Assembly: GCA_020852925.1 (NCBI GenBank)
Contig: JADYZU010000039.1
Coordinates: forward strand, 1-64,000
Source: Rubellimicrobium sp.
GTDB lineage: Bacteria; Pseudomonadota; Alphaproteobacteria; Rhodobacterales; Rhodobacteraceae
Length of the DNA stretch: 64,000 nucleotides
Direction of reading: 5' to 3'
Below, one piece after another: positions 8,471 to 16,612 of the stretch (position 1 is the stretch's first letter; each line of letters starts with the position of its first letter). Under the pieces are notes generated by a model. That model was not told where the DNA came from and made no database searches. It saw only the letters and a list, made by a program, of their open reading frames with translations. Both the position numbers and the translations under genes were made by a program.

Positions 8471-9487
8471 ATGCGCCGCCCCCTGCCCGATCCGGCCCCG
8501 GCCCCGGCCCCGGGTCAGGCCCCGAGTCAAGCCCCGAGTCAGGCCCGGATCCGGACCCTGAGTCCGACCCTGCGCCCTGGCGCGACCCTTGCCCTGCTCC
8601 TTGCGCCTGCCGCCCTGACGGCTGCGCCGGCAACCGTCACCGACATCGCCCCGGTTCACGCGCTGGTGGCGCAGGTGATGGGCGATGTGGGGACGCCGGC
8701 CATGCTGCTTGCGCCCGGTGCCTCGCTTCATGACACGGGACTGCGGCCGTCGGGCGCGGCCGCGCTCGAGACGGCGGATCTGGTGATCTGGAGCGGCCCG
8801 CAGGCGGTGCCACATCTGGCCGCGCCCATCGCGACCCTGGCCGGAGAGGCGCGGATCCTCGCCTTGCTCGACTCCGGGGGCTGGACACCGCTGCCGCTGC
8901 GCACCGACCCCGATTTCGCGGGCGGCCAGGGCGACGACCACGACCACGGCGACGCGGAGACACCGGGGGCCGCGATCGACCCCCATGCCTGGCTTGACCC
9001 CGGGGTGGCGATGGCCTGGCTTGACACCATCGCCGCGGCGCTGGCGGAAACCGATCCGGAAAACGCCGCAACCTATCGCGCCAACGCCGAACGGGCGCAG
9101 GCCGATCTTGCGCAGATCCGGGACCGGATCGCGGACCGGCTCGGCCCGGTGGCCGGGCGCCGCTGGATCGCCGCGCATGACGCCTACGGCTATTTCGAAC
9201 GCGCCTTTGCCGTGCCGGCCGCCGGTGCGATCGCGCTGTCGGATGCGGCAGATCCCGGCCCTGCCCATGTTGCAGAACTGCGGGCGCAGATCGCCGAAGG
9301 GGATATCGCCTGCATCCTTGCCGATCCGGCGACCTCGCCGCGGCTCCTCGCGCTCCTGACCGAAGGGGGCAATGTCCGGGCCGCGACCGCAGACCCGGAC
9401 GGGATCGGCCTAGAGCCGGGCCCTGCCCTGCTGGGCGCGTTGCTCACCGGCATCGCAACCGCGCTGGGCGATTGTCTTGGCGCCTGA
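8471..9487 (+). CDS. znuA: Zinc ABC transporter, periplasmic binding protein
   Basis: A cluster A-1 metal-binding protein of 338 residues that captures Zn2+ in the periplasm for ZnuBC. Zinc ligands are visible: His in PGASLHDTGLRPS, His in DPHAWLDP, and His in AHDAYGYF. The mobile His/Asp loop is short (DDHDHGD). The N-terminus is unusual: about 38 residues rich in repeated Pro-Ala-Pro/Gln-Ala-Pro-Ser precede the hydrophobic signal core LALLLAPAALTAAPA, so the true start may be an unrecognised internal non-ATG codon. No good ribosome binding site precedes the ATG at 8471. Convergent with the next gene, 6 bases away. Confidence 0.92.
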   Translation: MRRPLPDPAPAPAPGQAPSQAPSQARIRTLSPTLRPGATLALLLAPAALTAAPATVTDIAPVHALVAQVMGDVGTPAMLLAPGASLHDTGLRPSGAAALETADLVIWSGPQAVPHLAAPIATLAGEARILALLDSGGWTPLPLRTDPDFAGGQGDDHDHGDAETPGAAIDPHAWLDPGVAMAWLDTIAAALAETDPENAATYRANAERAQADLAQIRDRIADRLGPVAGRRWIAAHDAYGYFERAFAVPAAGAIALSDAADPGPAHVAELRAQIAEGDIACILADPATSPRLLALLTEGGNVRAATADPDGIGLEPGPALLGALLTGIATALGDCLGA

Positions 9488-9493
9488 ACCCGC

Positions 9494-10537
9494 TCAGTGC
9501 CGGACCGGCACTTGGTGCAGAAGGTCACGCACCATCGGCACCACCCTGGTGCCATAAAGTTCGATCGACCGCATCAGCGCCTCGTGCGGCAGGGTGCCCT
9601 GGGAATATTTCATCTCGAACCGCCGGGCCCCGAGCGCGCTCACGGTTGCGGCGATCTTGCGCGCCACCGTTTCGGGCGAACCCACATGCATGGCGCCGCG
9701 GTCGACTTCGGCGTCGAATTCGGCCCGGCTTGGCGGACCCCAGCCGCGCTCGCGGCCGATGCGTTCACGCAGGATGCGATAGCCCTCCCAGGCCTCGTCG
9801 CGCGCGCGCCCGTCGGTCTCGGCGACATGGCCGGGCGAATGCACGCCCAGCGGCCGTTCGGGGCGCCCGGCCTGATCCTGCGCGCGGCGATAGAGGTCGA
9901 CAAAGGGCAGGAACCGCCGCGGATCGCCGCCGATGATCGCCAGCATCATCGGGATGTCATGCCGCACCGCCCGCACCACCGATTGCGGGCTGCCCCCCAC
10001 GCCGACCCAGACCCGCAGCCCGCGGTCGGACAGCGGCGGATAGAGCGTGACATCCCGGATCGCCGCCCGCGTCCGCCCCTCCCAGCTGACCGTCCGTTCG
10101 CGCACGAGGCGCATGAGCAGATCCAGCTTTTCTTCGAAAAGCTGCTCGTAATCCCCGAGGTCATGGCCGAAAAGCGGAAAACTCTCGGTAAAGGAACCGC
10201 GCCCGACGATGATCTCGGCCCGGCCGCCCGAGATCGCCTGCAAGGTCGAGAACCGCTCGACCACCCGTACCGGATCGTCGGTCGACAGCACCGTGACCGC
10301 CGTACCCAGCCGGATTGCCTGCGTCCGCGCGGCGATGGCCGCCAGGATCACCTCGGGCGACGAAATGGCGAAGTCGTCGCGGTGATGTTCCCCAAGCCCG
10401 AAGAAGTCGATCCCGACCCGATCGGCCAGCACGCCTTCCTCGATCACGTCGCGGATCACCTGATCATGCGGGGTGAGGTTGCCATCGCTGCGGCGGGTAA
10501 CGTCACCGAAGGTATCGAGCGCGAATTCGAGCGGCAT
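9494..10537 (-). CDS. LLM-class flavin-dependent oxidoreductase
   Basis: A luciferase-like TIM-barrel monooxygenase of 347 residues, expected to use reduced FMN (or F420 in some relatives) to oxidise a small organic substrate. Family features are the N-terminal FALDTFGD strand, GLGEHH near residue 49, the TVLSTDDPVRVVERF block near 85, and RAEIIVGRG near 107. Substrate is not determined by sequence. It begins 222 bases downstream of the mttB-like gene on the same strand, with two strong hairpins between, so it probably has its own promoter. Confidence 0.85.
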   Translation of the reverse strand: MPLEFALDTFGDVTRRSDGNLTPHDQVIRDVIEEGVLADRVGIDFFGLGEHHRDDFAISSPEVILAAIAARTQAIRLGTAVTVLSTDDPVRVVERFSTLQAISGGRAEIIVGRGSFTESFPLFGHDLGDYEQLFEEKLDLLMRLVRERTVSWEGRTRAAIRDVTLYPPLSDRGLRVWVGVGGSPQSVVRAVRHDIPMMLAIIGGDPRRFLPFVDLYRRAQDQAGRPERPLGVHSPGHVAETDGRARDEAWEGYRILRERIGRERGWGPPSRAEFDAEVDRGAMHVGSPETVARKIAATVSALGARRFEMKYSQGTLPHEALMRSIELYGTRVVPMVRDLLHQVPVRH

Positions 10538-10627
10538 GGCGGGCTCCTCAGGGGCATTTCACGGACCATAACCCGCCGGCGCGCAGGCGCCAATGTTCAC
10601 CCGCGCACAGAACCCCGCATCCGGAGG

Positions 10628-10657
10628 GCCCCAGGAATTTCTCGAAATTCCTGGGGC
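10628..10657. terminator. 13-bp perfect hairpin with GGAATTT/AAATTCC core
   Basis: Arms GCCCCAGGAATTT and AAATTCCTGGGGC are perfectly complementary around a CTCG loop. No T-run follows. It is one of four hairpins in the window built around an AATTT/AAATT core. Terminator function is inference from the strong stem and the intergenic position. Confidence 0.55.
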
Positions 10658-10729
10658 GCGCGGCGAACAGGTCCGGGCCCGTCTTTGTCACGGCATTGCC
10701 GCCGGCCGCTCTTGCGGGCAACCGGGCGC

Positions 10730-10757
10730 CGCAAGGAATTTCGGGAAATTCCTTGCG
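10730..10757. terminator. 12-bp hairpin just after the mttB-like stop codon
   Basis: Arms CGCAAGGAATTT and AAATTCCTTGCG flank a CGGG loop, 2 bases downstream of the mttB-like stop codon. It shares the GGAATTT/AAATTCC core with the hairpin 100 bases away, but the outer stem bases differ with complementarity kept. Confidence 0.6.
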
Positions 10758-10759
10758 CC

Positions 10760-12334
10760 TCAGAAATCCGTCGGCGCGCCGCCCTCGGCCTTGCGGCGGG
10801 CCACGAAATCCGAGAGTTCCTCGCGCACGGCTTCATCCATCGGCGGCTCCTCGTAGCTGGCAAGGATCTCCTTGTAGGTCCGGTGCGCGCGTTCCGCGGT
10901 CCAGACCGAGCCGGCAGCCTCCCATGCCTCGTAATTGCGCCAGTCGCTCAGGAACGGCTGATAGAACGCGGTCTCGTAGCGCTTCTGCGTGTGTTCGATT
11001 CCGAAGTAATGGCCATGCGCGCCCACCTCGCGGATCGCGTCAAGGGCGACCGCGTCGGAAGATGTGTCGCAGATCGCGTCCTCGAAATAGCGCTGCATCA
11101 TCTGGAGCACCTCGCAATCCATGACGAATTTCTCGGGGCTGGCGATCAGCCCGCCCTCAAGCCAGCCGGCCGCGTGATAGACGACATTGGTGCCCGACTG
11201 CACCGCCGACCACAGCGAGTTGCAGGTTTCCCACATCGCCTGCCCGTCGGGGACATTGCTCGTGCAGCAGCCCGAGGCGCGCATCGGCAGGCCGTAGAAC
11301 CGGGCCATCTGCCCGGTCATCTGGGTTGCGCGCATGTATTCGGGGGTGCCGAAGGCGGGCGCGCCGGATTTCATGTCGACGTTGGAGGTGAAGGTGCCGA
11401 TCACGCTGGGCGATCCGGGCACGACATGCTGGAACAGCGCGATCGCCGACAGCGCCTCGGCGATTGACAGAGCCACCGCCCCCGCCATCGTCACCGGGGC
11501 CATCGCCCCGGCCAGGGTGAAGGGCGTGACGAAGGCCGCCTGTCCGGCACGGATCAGGCGCAGGCAGCCGTCGATCATCAGGTGATCGTGCTTGAGCGGC
11601 GAGGTCGAGTTGATGTTGGTATACATCCGCGGCCGGGCGGCGAATTCCTCGTGGCTCAGACCCCCGGCGATGCGCACCATCTCCATCACGTCCTCGACCC
11701 GCTCCGGGCCGAGCGAATAGGCGTGGGGCACCTTGTCGGTCAGCGTGAGCTTGTCAAAGACCACGTCGAGGTGGCGCACCGAGGGGTGGATATCCACCGG
11801 CTCGACCGGGTAGCCGCCGGCGAAATGGATGCAGTTGAAATACTGGGTGAGCCGCAGCAGATTGGCGCAATGCGCGCGGGTGCCCGTCACCTTCCGGCCG
11901 ATCTCGAGGTCGTGGTAGTTCGGCGGGGACGAGACATTGCCGAACAGGATCGCGTTGCCGCCGATCGGCAGGGCGCGGTCGGGATTGCGCGGGGTGATGG
12001 TGAATTCGCGCGGCGCGCGGCGCACCATCTCCATGACGAAATCGCGGCCCATGCGCACATTCGTGCCGGTCACGATGCAGCCCGCCTTGCGCAGGATCGC
12101 CAGCGCCTCTTCGTTGAGGAATTCGATTCCGATCTCCTCGAGGATGCGCATGGCGCCGTCGTGGATGGCCTCGACACCCTCGGCGGTCAGCGGCTCGATC
12201 GGGCGGTCGGTGTTGCGCGGGATGCGCCAGGGCATCTGTTCGATCGCGCCCTGGCTGCGGCGCTGGGTGTTGGCGGCGCGCCCGCCGGCACGGCGGCGGC
12301 GGGCCGTGGTTTCGGTTTCGGCGGTCTCGGACAT
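10760..12334 (-). CDS. MttB-family (trimethylamine methyltransferase-like) protein without pyrrolysine
   Basis: A protein of 524 residues of the MttB superfamily. Characterised non-pyrrolysine members pass a methyl group from glycine betaine or other quaternary amines to a corrinoid protein; pyrrolysine-dependent MttB uses trimethylamine. The frame is uninterrupted, with no in-frame amber codon. N-terminal residues of about 1-30 are Arg-rich; the core includes EEIGIEFLNEEAL, FTLAGAMAPVTMAGAVALS and SGCCTSN. A GGAGGAAAG ribosome binding site supports the ATG at 12334, although the frame is open another 189 bases upstream. No corrinoid protein or MtgA partner is nearby, so substrate and partner are unknown. 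Confidence 0.82.
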   Translation of the reverse strand: MSETAETETTARRRRAGGRAANTQRRSQGAIEQMPWRIPRNTDRPIEPLTAEGVEAIHDGAMRILEEIGIEFLNEEALAILRKAGCIVTGTNVRMGRDFVMEMVRRAPREFTITPRNPDRALPIGGNAILFGNVSSPPNYHDLEIGRKVTGTRAHCANLLRLTQYFNCIHFAGGYPVEPVDIHPSVRHLDVVFDKLTLTDKVPHAYSLGPERVEDVMEMVRIAGGLSHEEFAARPRMYTNINSTSPLKHDHLMIDGCLRLIRAGQAAFVTPFTLAGAMAPVTMAGAVALSIAEALSAIALFQHVVPGSPSVIGTFTSNVDMKSGAPAFGTPEYMRATQMTGQMARFYGLPMRASGCCTSNVPDGQAMWETCNSLWSAVQSGTNVVYHAAGWLEGGLIASPEKFVMDCEVLQMMQRYFEDAICDTSSDAVALDAIREVGAHGHYFGIEHTQKRYETAFYQPFLSDWRNYEAWEAAGSVWTAERAHRTYKEILASYEEPPMDEAVREELSDFVARRKAEGGAPTDF

Positions 12335-12459
12335 GGCTTTCCTCCCCGGGGCCGACCCCGGGTCGGCCTCTCGGGGCGAGAGTGCACCGCGCGCGTTCCG
12401 GGTTTCGGCGCCGGAGGCGACGTGTTCCGTCGCTTTCGTCGCATGGATCGCCCGGGCGA

Positions 12460-13158
12460 TCAGCCGCTGGCATCGACCCAGGCGGGCAGATCCGCGACCG
12501 AACGCAGCACCACATCCGCGCACGGGGCGAGGATCTCGGCGCCGGCAAAACCGGTGAGCACCCCCACCGCGACCATCCCCGCCGCGCGCGCGGCGTTCAT
12601 GTCATGAAGCGAGTCGCCCACCATGGCACAATCCGCCGGCTCTAGGCCCTGTGCCGCGGCAAAGGCAAGAAGCTGCCCCGGGCCGGGTTTGCCGCCATGG
12701 CCGGAATCGTAGCCGGCGATGAAATCGAACTCGCCCTCGATCCCGGCGGCGCGCAGATGGGCGCGGGCCGGCAGTTCGGTGTCGTTGGTGGCCAGGCCAA
12801 GGCGGATGTCGCGGGCCCTGAGCGCGTCGAAGAGCGACGCGAGATCGGCCGCCGGGCGCTGCGGCGCCTCGGCCGCGCGCGCATCGAGGCGTGCAAGCAG
12901 CGCGCCAAGGTCTTCTCCCGGCAGAAACGGCAGGATCGTCGCCGCGACTTCGGCCGAAGTATGGCCGATCACCACGCTGTCGGGGCTGAAGCTGCCCCGG
13001 GCCGGATCATAGCCCAGCGCCCCGGCCATCCGCGTCAGCAGATCCGCGTCGCCGCCCGATTCCCGTTCAAGGATCGTGGCGCACCACGAGCCCCAGGTCG
13101 CCTGGAAATCGAAAAGCGTGCCGTCCTTGTCAAAGACGATTCCCCTGATGCGCGCCAA
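12460..13158 (-). CDS. HAD-family hydrolase (phosphoglycolate-phosphatase-like)
   Basis: A soluble phosphatase of 232 residues. Motif I is IVFDKDGTLFDF (nucleophile Asp followed by Asp+2), motif II is the Thr in GLATNDTELPA, motif III is the Lys in GHGGKPGPGQ, and motif IV is AMVGDSLHDMNAA. The helical cap between motifs I and II fits HAD subfamily IA, like phosphoglycolate phosphatase. The start is probably TTG at 13158, because GGAGAGGG lies just upstream and the protein begins directly at the first strand; no ATG sits close to this point. Read-through upstream gives an Arg-rich tract antisense to DUF3572, which looks spurious. Confidence 0.85.
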   Translation of the reverse strand: MARIRGIVFDKDGTLFDFQATWGSWCATILERESGGDADLLTRMAGALGYDPARGSFSPDSVVIGHTSAEVAATILPFLPGEDLGALLARLDARAAEAPQRPAADLASLFDALRARDIRLGLATNDTELPARAHLRAAGIEGEFDFIAGYDSGHGGKPGPGQLLAFAAAQGLEPADCAMVGDSLHDMNAARAAGMVAVGVLTGFAGAEILAPCADVVLRSVADLPAWVDASG

Positions 13159-13261
13159 GGCCCTCTCCCTGTTCCGTTCCGTCCCGTCCCGTCCGCGCCA
13201 GCAGCCAGTGCCGCAGCCGGTGCCGCCCTTCCTGCCGCCGGGGCGGCGGCGGGGCAAGGGG

Positions 13262-13540
13262 TCATGTCCAGTGGACCGCCGCCCCGCCCGGCAACGCCCC
13301 CAAGGCCGCGGCCGGCTCTTCGGGCGCCCGCCCGCTGGCGCGGCAGAACCCGAGGACGCGGCGGTCGTCCTGCAAGAGGAAATCGAGCACCCCGACCAGC
13401 ACCGCCGCCTCGCCCGCGCTGCGCGCCAGATCGGCCGGCGCGATCCCGGTGGCGTCGAGAAACTGCGGCCCGAGGTCTTCGTCCCCGAGGATATGGGCCA
13501 GCGCCTCGAGCGCGACCGTCTCGGCCTGGTCACGATTCAT
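13262..13540 (-). CDS. DUF3572 family protein
   Basis: A 92-residue cytoplasmic helical protein matching DUF3572, a family of unknown function confined largely to alphaproteobacteria. Conserved features are an N-terminal AETVALEALAHIL helix, the FLDATGIAPADLAR turn and VLVGVLDFLLQDDRRVLGF. It is divergent from the PleD-like gene 80 bases away; this pairing is familiar to me from related genomes. It is 103 bases upstream of the HAD gene on the same strand and may share its transcript. Confidence 0.8.
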   Translation of the reverse strand: MNRDQAETVALEALAHILGDEDLGPQFLDATGIAPADLARSAGEAAVLVGVLDFLLQDDRRVLGFCRASGRAPEEPAAALGALPGGAAVHWT

Positions 13541-13620
13541 TCAGCTTCCTTTCGCGCCGGGAAAGGCTTTCTTAACCAAATCGCCCGAAAGTCGGCGAAA
13601 CACCCCAGGGCGGTTTCACC

Positions 13621-15036
13621 ATGTCCGGTCAGATCCTGATTGTCGAGACGAGCCTATGCCAGCGCATCCATCTGCGCGGGGTGCTGGAATCCGCCCATTA
13701 CGAGGTGGCGCTGTGCCGCGATCTGGCGGCGGCGGCGCGGATCGCGGCCGAGGGGCCGGGCCTTGTCCTCATCGACATCTCGCGCGACACGCAGGCGGCG
13801 CTCGCGCTCATCGCCGCCTTGCGCGGCAGCGACGACGGCGCGGCGGTGCCGGTGATCGCGCTGGCCAGCCAGCCCGCGCCCGAACTGCGCCTAGCCGCGC
13901 TGCGGGCGGGGGCGGATGACGTTCTTGACCGGCGCGGCGAGACCGGATTCCTGCTGGCGCGGATCCGTAGCCTGCTGCGGGTGCGTGACGCGGCCGAGGA
14001 TCTGCGCCTGGGCGGGGGGGCGGCGCGCGCGCTGGGCATGGCGGATGCGGTGCGCTCTTTCGTGCCGGCGGGGCGCACGGTGATCCTGACCCGCCGCCCC
14101 GAGGCCCTTCCTGCGGGGGTGGCCGCGCTGGCGCAGCGCCTGCCGGGGGGGGCGGTGGTGCGCGATCCGTCGGGCGATTTCGCCAGCGGCGCGGGCACGG
14201 TCGATCTGTTCGTCATCGACCACGAGGGCGGCGCGGACAATGGCGCGGCCACGGCGGGGCTGTTTCGCCTCATCGCGGACCTGCAATCGCGGCCGGCCAC
14301 GCGCCGGGCCAAGGCGCTTGTGGTCGTGCCCGACCATGCGCCCGCGCTGGGGGAAATGGCGCTTGATCTGGGGGCCGACGACCTGGTGCCCGATTCGGTC
14401 CGCCCGGACGAACTGACCTTCCGGGTCCGGGCCCTCCTGCGGCGCAAGAACCAGGCCGACAGTCGCCGCGACCGGCTGCAAAGCGGGCTGGCGGCGGCGC
14501 TGACCGATCCGCTGACCGGGCTGTTCAACCGCCGCTATGCCATGGCGGAACTGGCCGGCCTGACCGAGAGGCTCGAGGACGGGGGGGCGGCCTTTTCGGT
14601 GCTGCTGCTCGACATCGACCATTTCAAGCGCGTGAATGACACCTGGGGCCATGCCGCGGGCGATGCGATCCTGCGCGGGGTGGCCGGGCTCTTGCGCGGG
14701 AACCTGCGCGCGGTCGACATGGTGGCGCGGATCGGCGGCGAGGAATTCCTTGTCATCCTGCCCGACACCCCGCCCGAGGCCGCGCGGCGCGCGGCCGAAC
14801 GGTTGCGCCGCGTGGTCGAATCGGCGGTGCTGGAGACCGGGACAGGAAGGCAGGATACGGGCGGGCAGGATGCGCGCGTGCGCGTCACGCTGTCGGTGGG
14901 GGTGGCCACCGGGCAGTTGCCCGCGCCGGGCACGGATGCGGTGGCGTCGCTTCTCGACCGGGCGGACCGCGCGCTCTATGCCGCGAAATCGGCCGGGCGC
15001 AACCAGGTGACGGCGGCGGCGATCAGCGCGGCCTGA
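13621..15036 (+). CDS. pleD: PleD-like response regulator with diguanylate cyclase output
   Basis: A 471-residue protein with the PleD layout: receiver 1 (about 1-120), a receiver-like adaptor (about 145-275), then a GGDEF domain (about 300-465). The active-site loop is GGEEF at 372-376 and the inhibitory c-di-GMP site RxxD (RAVD) is at 363-366, so it should make c-di-GMP with product feedback. In receiver 1 the phosphoacceptor candidate Asp52 is present, but the usual pair of acidic residues at the start is Glu9-Thr10, and the DxxxP-type loop after Asp52 is ISRD. Phosphorylation control may therefore be lost or altered. The gene symbol is given by architecture. Confidence 0.85.
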   Translation: MSGQILIVETSLCQRIHLRGVLESAHYEVALCRDLAAAARIAAEGPGLVLIDISRDTQAALALIAALRGSDDGAAVPVIALASQPAPELRLAALRAGADDVLDRRGETGFLLARIRSLLRVRDAAEDLRLGGGAARALGMADAVRSFVPAGRTVILTRRPEALPAGVAALAQRLPGGAVVRDPSGDFASGAGTVDLFVIDHEGGADNGAATAGLFRLIADLQSRPATRRAKALVVVPDHAPALGEMALDLGADDLVPDSVRPDELTFRVRALLRRKNQADSRRDRLQSGLAAALTDPLTGLFNRRYAMAELAGLTERLEDGGAAFSVLLLDIDHFKRVNDTWGHAAGDAILRGVAGLLRGNLRAVDMVARIGGEEFLVILPDTPPEAARRAAERLRRVVESAVLETGTGRQDTGGQDARVRVTLSVGVATGQLPAPGTDAVASLLDRADRALYAAKSAGRNQVTAAAISAA

Positions 15037-15042
15037 GCGGCG

Positions 15043-15531
15043 CTATCGCCGTCCGGGCCCCCCGGCGCGAAGTTCCCGGCCCAGCCGCTCTGCAAGCGCC
15101 GCGCGCCCTGCCGCATCCATGCCCGTGATGCGCGCCACGATCGCCGTGGTCACTGCCTCTTCGAATTCCTCGGCCCCCGCGCGCATCGCGTCGAAGGCCA
15201 GCCCGACCGCGGCCGGATCAAAGGGATCGGCCCCGACCGCTGCAATCAGGGCCTGCGCGGCCATGTCCCGCGCCGCGCCGTCACCCGGGAACTGGCCGCG
15301 CACGTCGCGCAATTCCCGCATGAGCCAGCGACGATCCTCGGGCTGGAAGGCGCGCACGATCGGCCCGAGCGACATGTCCGGCCCGCGCGCCATGAACCCC
15401 GGCCCCCAGGCGGCTACCAGATGCCCCGTCACCGCGCCGGCCACCAGCAGGTTCAGCGCGACCGACAGGATGCACAGCCCCCTGCGCCAGCGCCGCCCTG
15501 ATCCGTTCCCGGCATCCCTGACCGCTGTCAT
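15043..15531 (-). CDS. Periplasmic CnrX/Metal_resist-like sensor protein
   Basis: A 162-residue membrane-anchored protein: a basic N-terminus, one hydrophobic segment (about 18-42), then a helical periplasmic domain resembling the Metal_resist/CpxP-like fold seen in CnrX. In the Cupriavidus CnrYXH system, CnrX senses metal and releases an ECF sigma factor from CnrY. Here it is last in an EF-hand, sigma, anti-sigma, sensor operon and starts 3 bases after the anti-sigma gene. The only His (in GHLVAAW) is in the membrane segment, so the His ligands of CnrX are absent; Met, Gln, Asp and Glu remain. The signal sensed is unknown. Confidence 0.6.
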   Translation of the reverse strand: MTAVRDAGNGSGRRWRRGLCILSVALNLLVAGAVTGHLVAAWGPGFMARGPDMSLGPIVRAFQPEDRRWLMRELRDVRGQFPGDGAARDMAAQALIAAVGADPFDPAAVGLAFDAMRAGAEEFEEAVTTAIVARITGMDAAGRAALAERLGRELRAGGPGRR

Positions 15532-15534
15532 CGC

Positions 15535-15897
15535 TCAACCTCCGAGAAGGGCAAGGAAATCCTCCTCGCCATAGATGCCGCTGCCGATGACCGGCGCCGC
15601 GGCGGATGACAGCAGGTTGCCGACCGGCGCCGGCGGCGCATAGCCGATCCAGAACCCCGCCACCACCGCCGCCGTCAATCCCGCCAGTGCCGGCCAGCCG
15701 CCGGCAACCGCCCGCCACAGCCGCACCACAGCGCCGGGGGCGGGGGCGGGGGCGGGGGCACGGACCGGGGCGGGCGGCTGCATCGCCTCGGCCTGGGTCA
15801 CAAGCCGGGCCAGAAAGGCCGCATCCGGCGCCGTCGTGCCGGCACGCGCGGCATCGAACCAGGGGCCAAGCCCGCCCGGATCATCCTTGCGCTGCAT
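15535..15897 (-). CDS. Small membrane protein, putative anti-sigma factor
   Basis: A 120-residue protein with a cytoplasmic N-terminus (about 1-65, including WFDAARAGTTAPDAAFLARL), a Pro-Ala linker, one transmembrane helix (about 76-94) and a short periplasmic tail. Size, topology and position directly after an ECF sigma gene fit a CnrY-type anti-sigma factor, but no zinc motif is present. The start at 15897 is preferred because GAGGGAGG precedes it by 6 bases; an ATG at 15918 would overlap the sigma stop codon. The identification rests on context. Confidence 0.6.
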   Translation of the reverse strand: MQRKDDPGGLGPWFDAARAGTTAPDAAFLARLVTQAEAMQPPAPVRAPAPAPAPGAVVRLWRAVAGGWPALAGLTAAVVAGFWIGYAPPAPVGNLLSSAAAPVIGSGIYGEEDFLALLGG

Positions 15898-15910
15898 GAT
15901 CGCCTCCCTC

Positions 15911-16573
15911 TCAGTCATCGCCGAACCCCAGATCCGCGCGCCGCCCGGACAGCGCCTGTGTCAGCGCCCGCTTGCCGCGCGCGATCAGGCTTTCGACCGC
16001 GTGCTCGGACAGTTCCATGATGCGGCCGATCTCGGCCAGCGGCAGTTCCTCGAGATGGCGCAGCGCCACCGCCTGCGCCTGACGTTCGGGCAATCCGGCC
16101 ATCGCCTGCGACAGCGCGCGCGCCCGTTCGGCCGCGACCACCGCCTGCTCGACCGGCGGGGCGGGGTCGGGCTGATCCGCGGCCGGGTCGGCCATGGCTG
16201 GCCCCAGGCCCGCCACGGGGGCGGGCGGCAGGTGGCGGCGCTGGCGCAGCCGGTCGGTGGCCAGGTTCGCCACCACCCGGTAAAGCCAGGTCGAGACCCG
16301 CGCCCGCCCCGCTTGCCACTCCGGCGCCAGCCGCCACAGCCGCAAGAGCGCGTCCTGCACCACTTCCTCGGCCTCGGCCCGGTTGGCGAGCATGCGCATC
16401 GCCTGCCCATGCGCGCGCGGCGCGAGGGCCGCCACCAACTGACGCGAAGCCACCGGATCGCCCGCCACCCAGGCGGCAAGAAGCCGCCCCTCGGGATCGT
16501 CCGGGGGGTAGGTGCCCGCCGTGGCGGACACGCCCGCTGGCCGGGTCTGATCGGGGACCGGGGGATCCTGCAT
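15911..16573 (-). CDS. ECF RNA polymerase sigma factor
   Basis: A 220-residue sigma-70-family protein with region 2 (about 50-110, including EEVVQDALLRLWR and the -10-binding VSTWLYRVVANLATDRLR) and region 4 (about 160-210, with LPLAEIGRIMELSEHAVESLIARGKRAL). It directs RNA polymerase to its regulon when released. The start at 16573 has AGGAAGG upstream. It is followed by a putative anti-sigma gene and a CnrX-like gene and preceded by an EF-hand gene 39 bases away, all on one strand. Its promoter target could not be recognised upstream of the operon. Confidence 0.9.
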   Translation of the reverse strand: MQDPPVPDQTRPAGVSATAGTYPPDDPEGRLLAAWVAGDPVASRQLVAALAPRAHGQAMRMLANRAEAEEVVQDALLRLWRLAPEWQAGRARVSTWLYRVVANLATDRLRQRRHLPPAPVAGLGPAMADPAADQPDPAPPVEQAVVAAERARALSQAMAGLPERQAQAVALRHLEELPLAEIGRIMELSEHAVESLIARGKRALTQALSGRRADLGFGDD

Positions 16574-16612
16574 CAGTCCTTCCTGCCACAATCACCCGGC
16601 CCCCGCATCCGC

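Noticed and set aside
10760..12334. Pyrrolysine-containing trimethylamine methyltransferase
   Set aside because: There is no in-frame amber codon, and no pyl genes are visible; it belongs to the non-pyrrolysine group.
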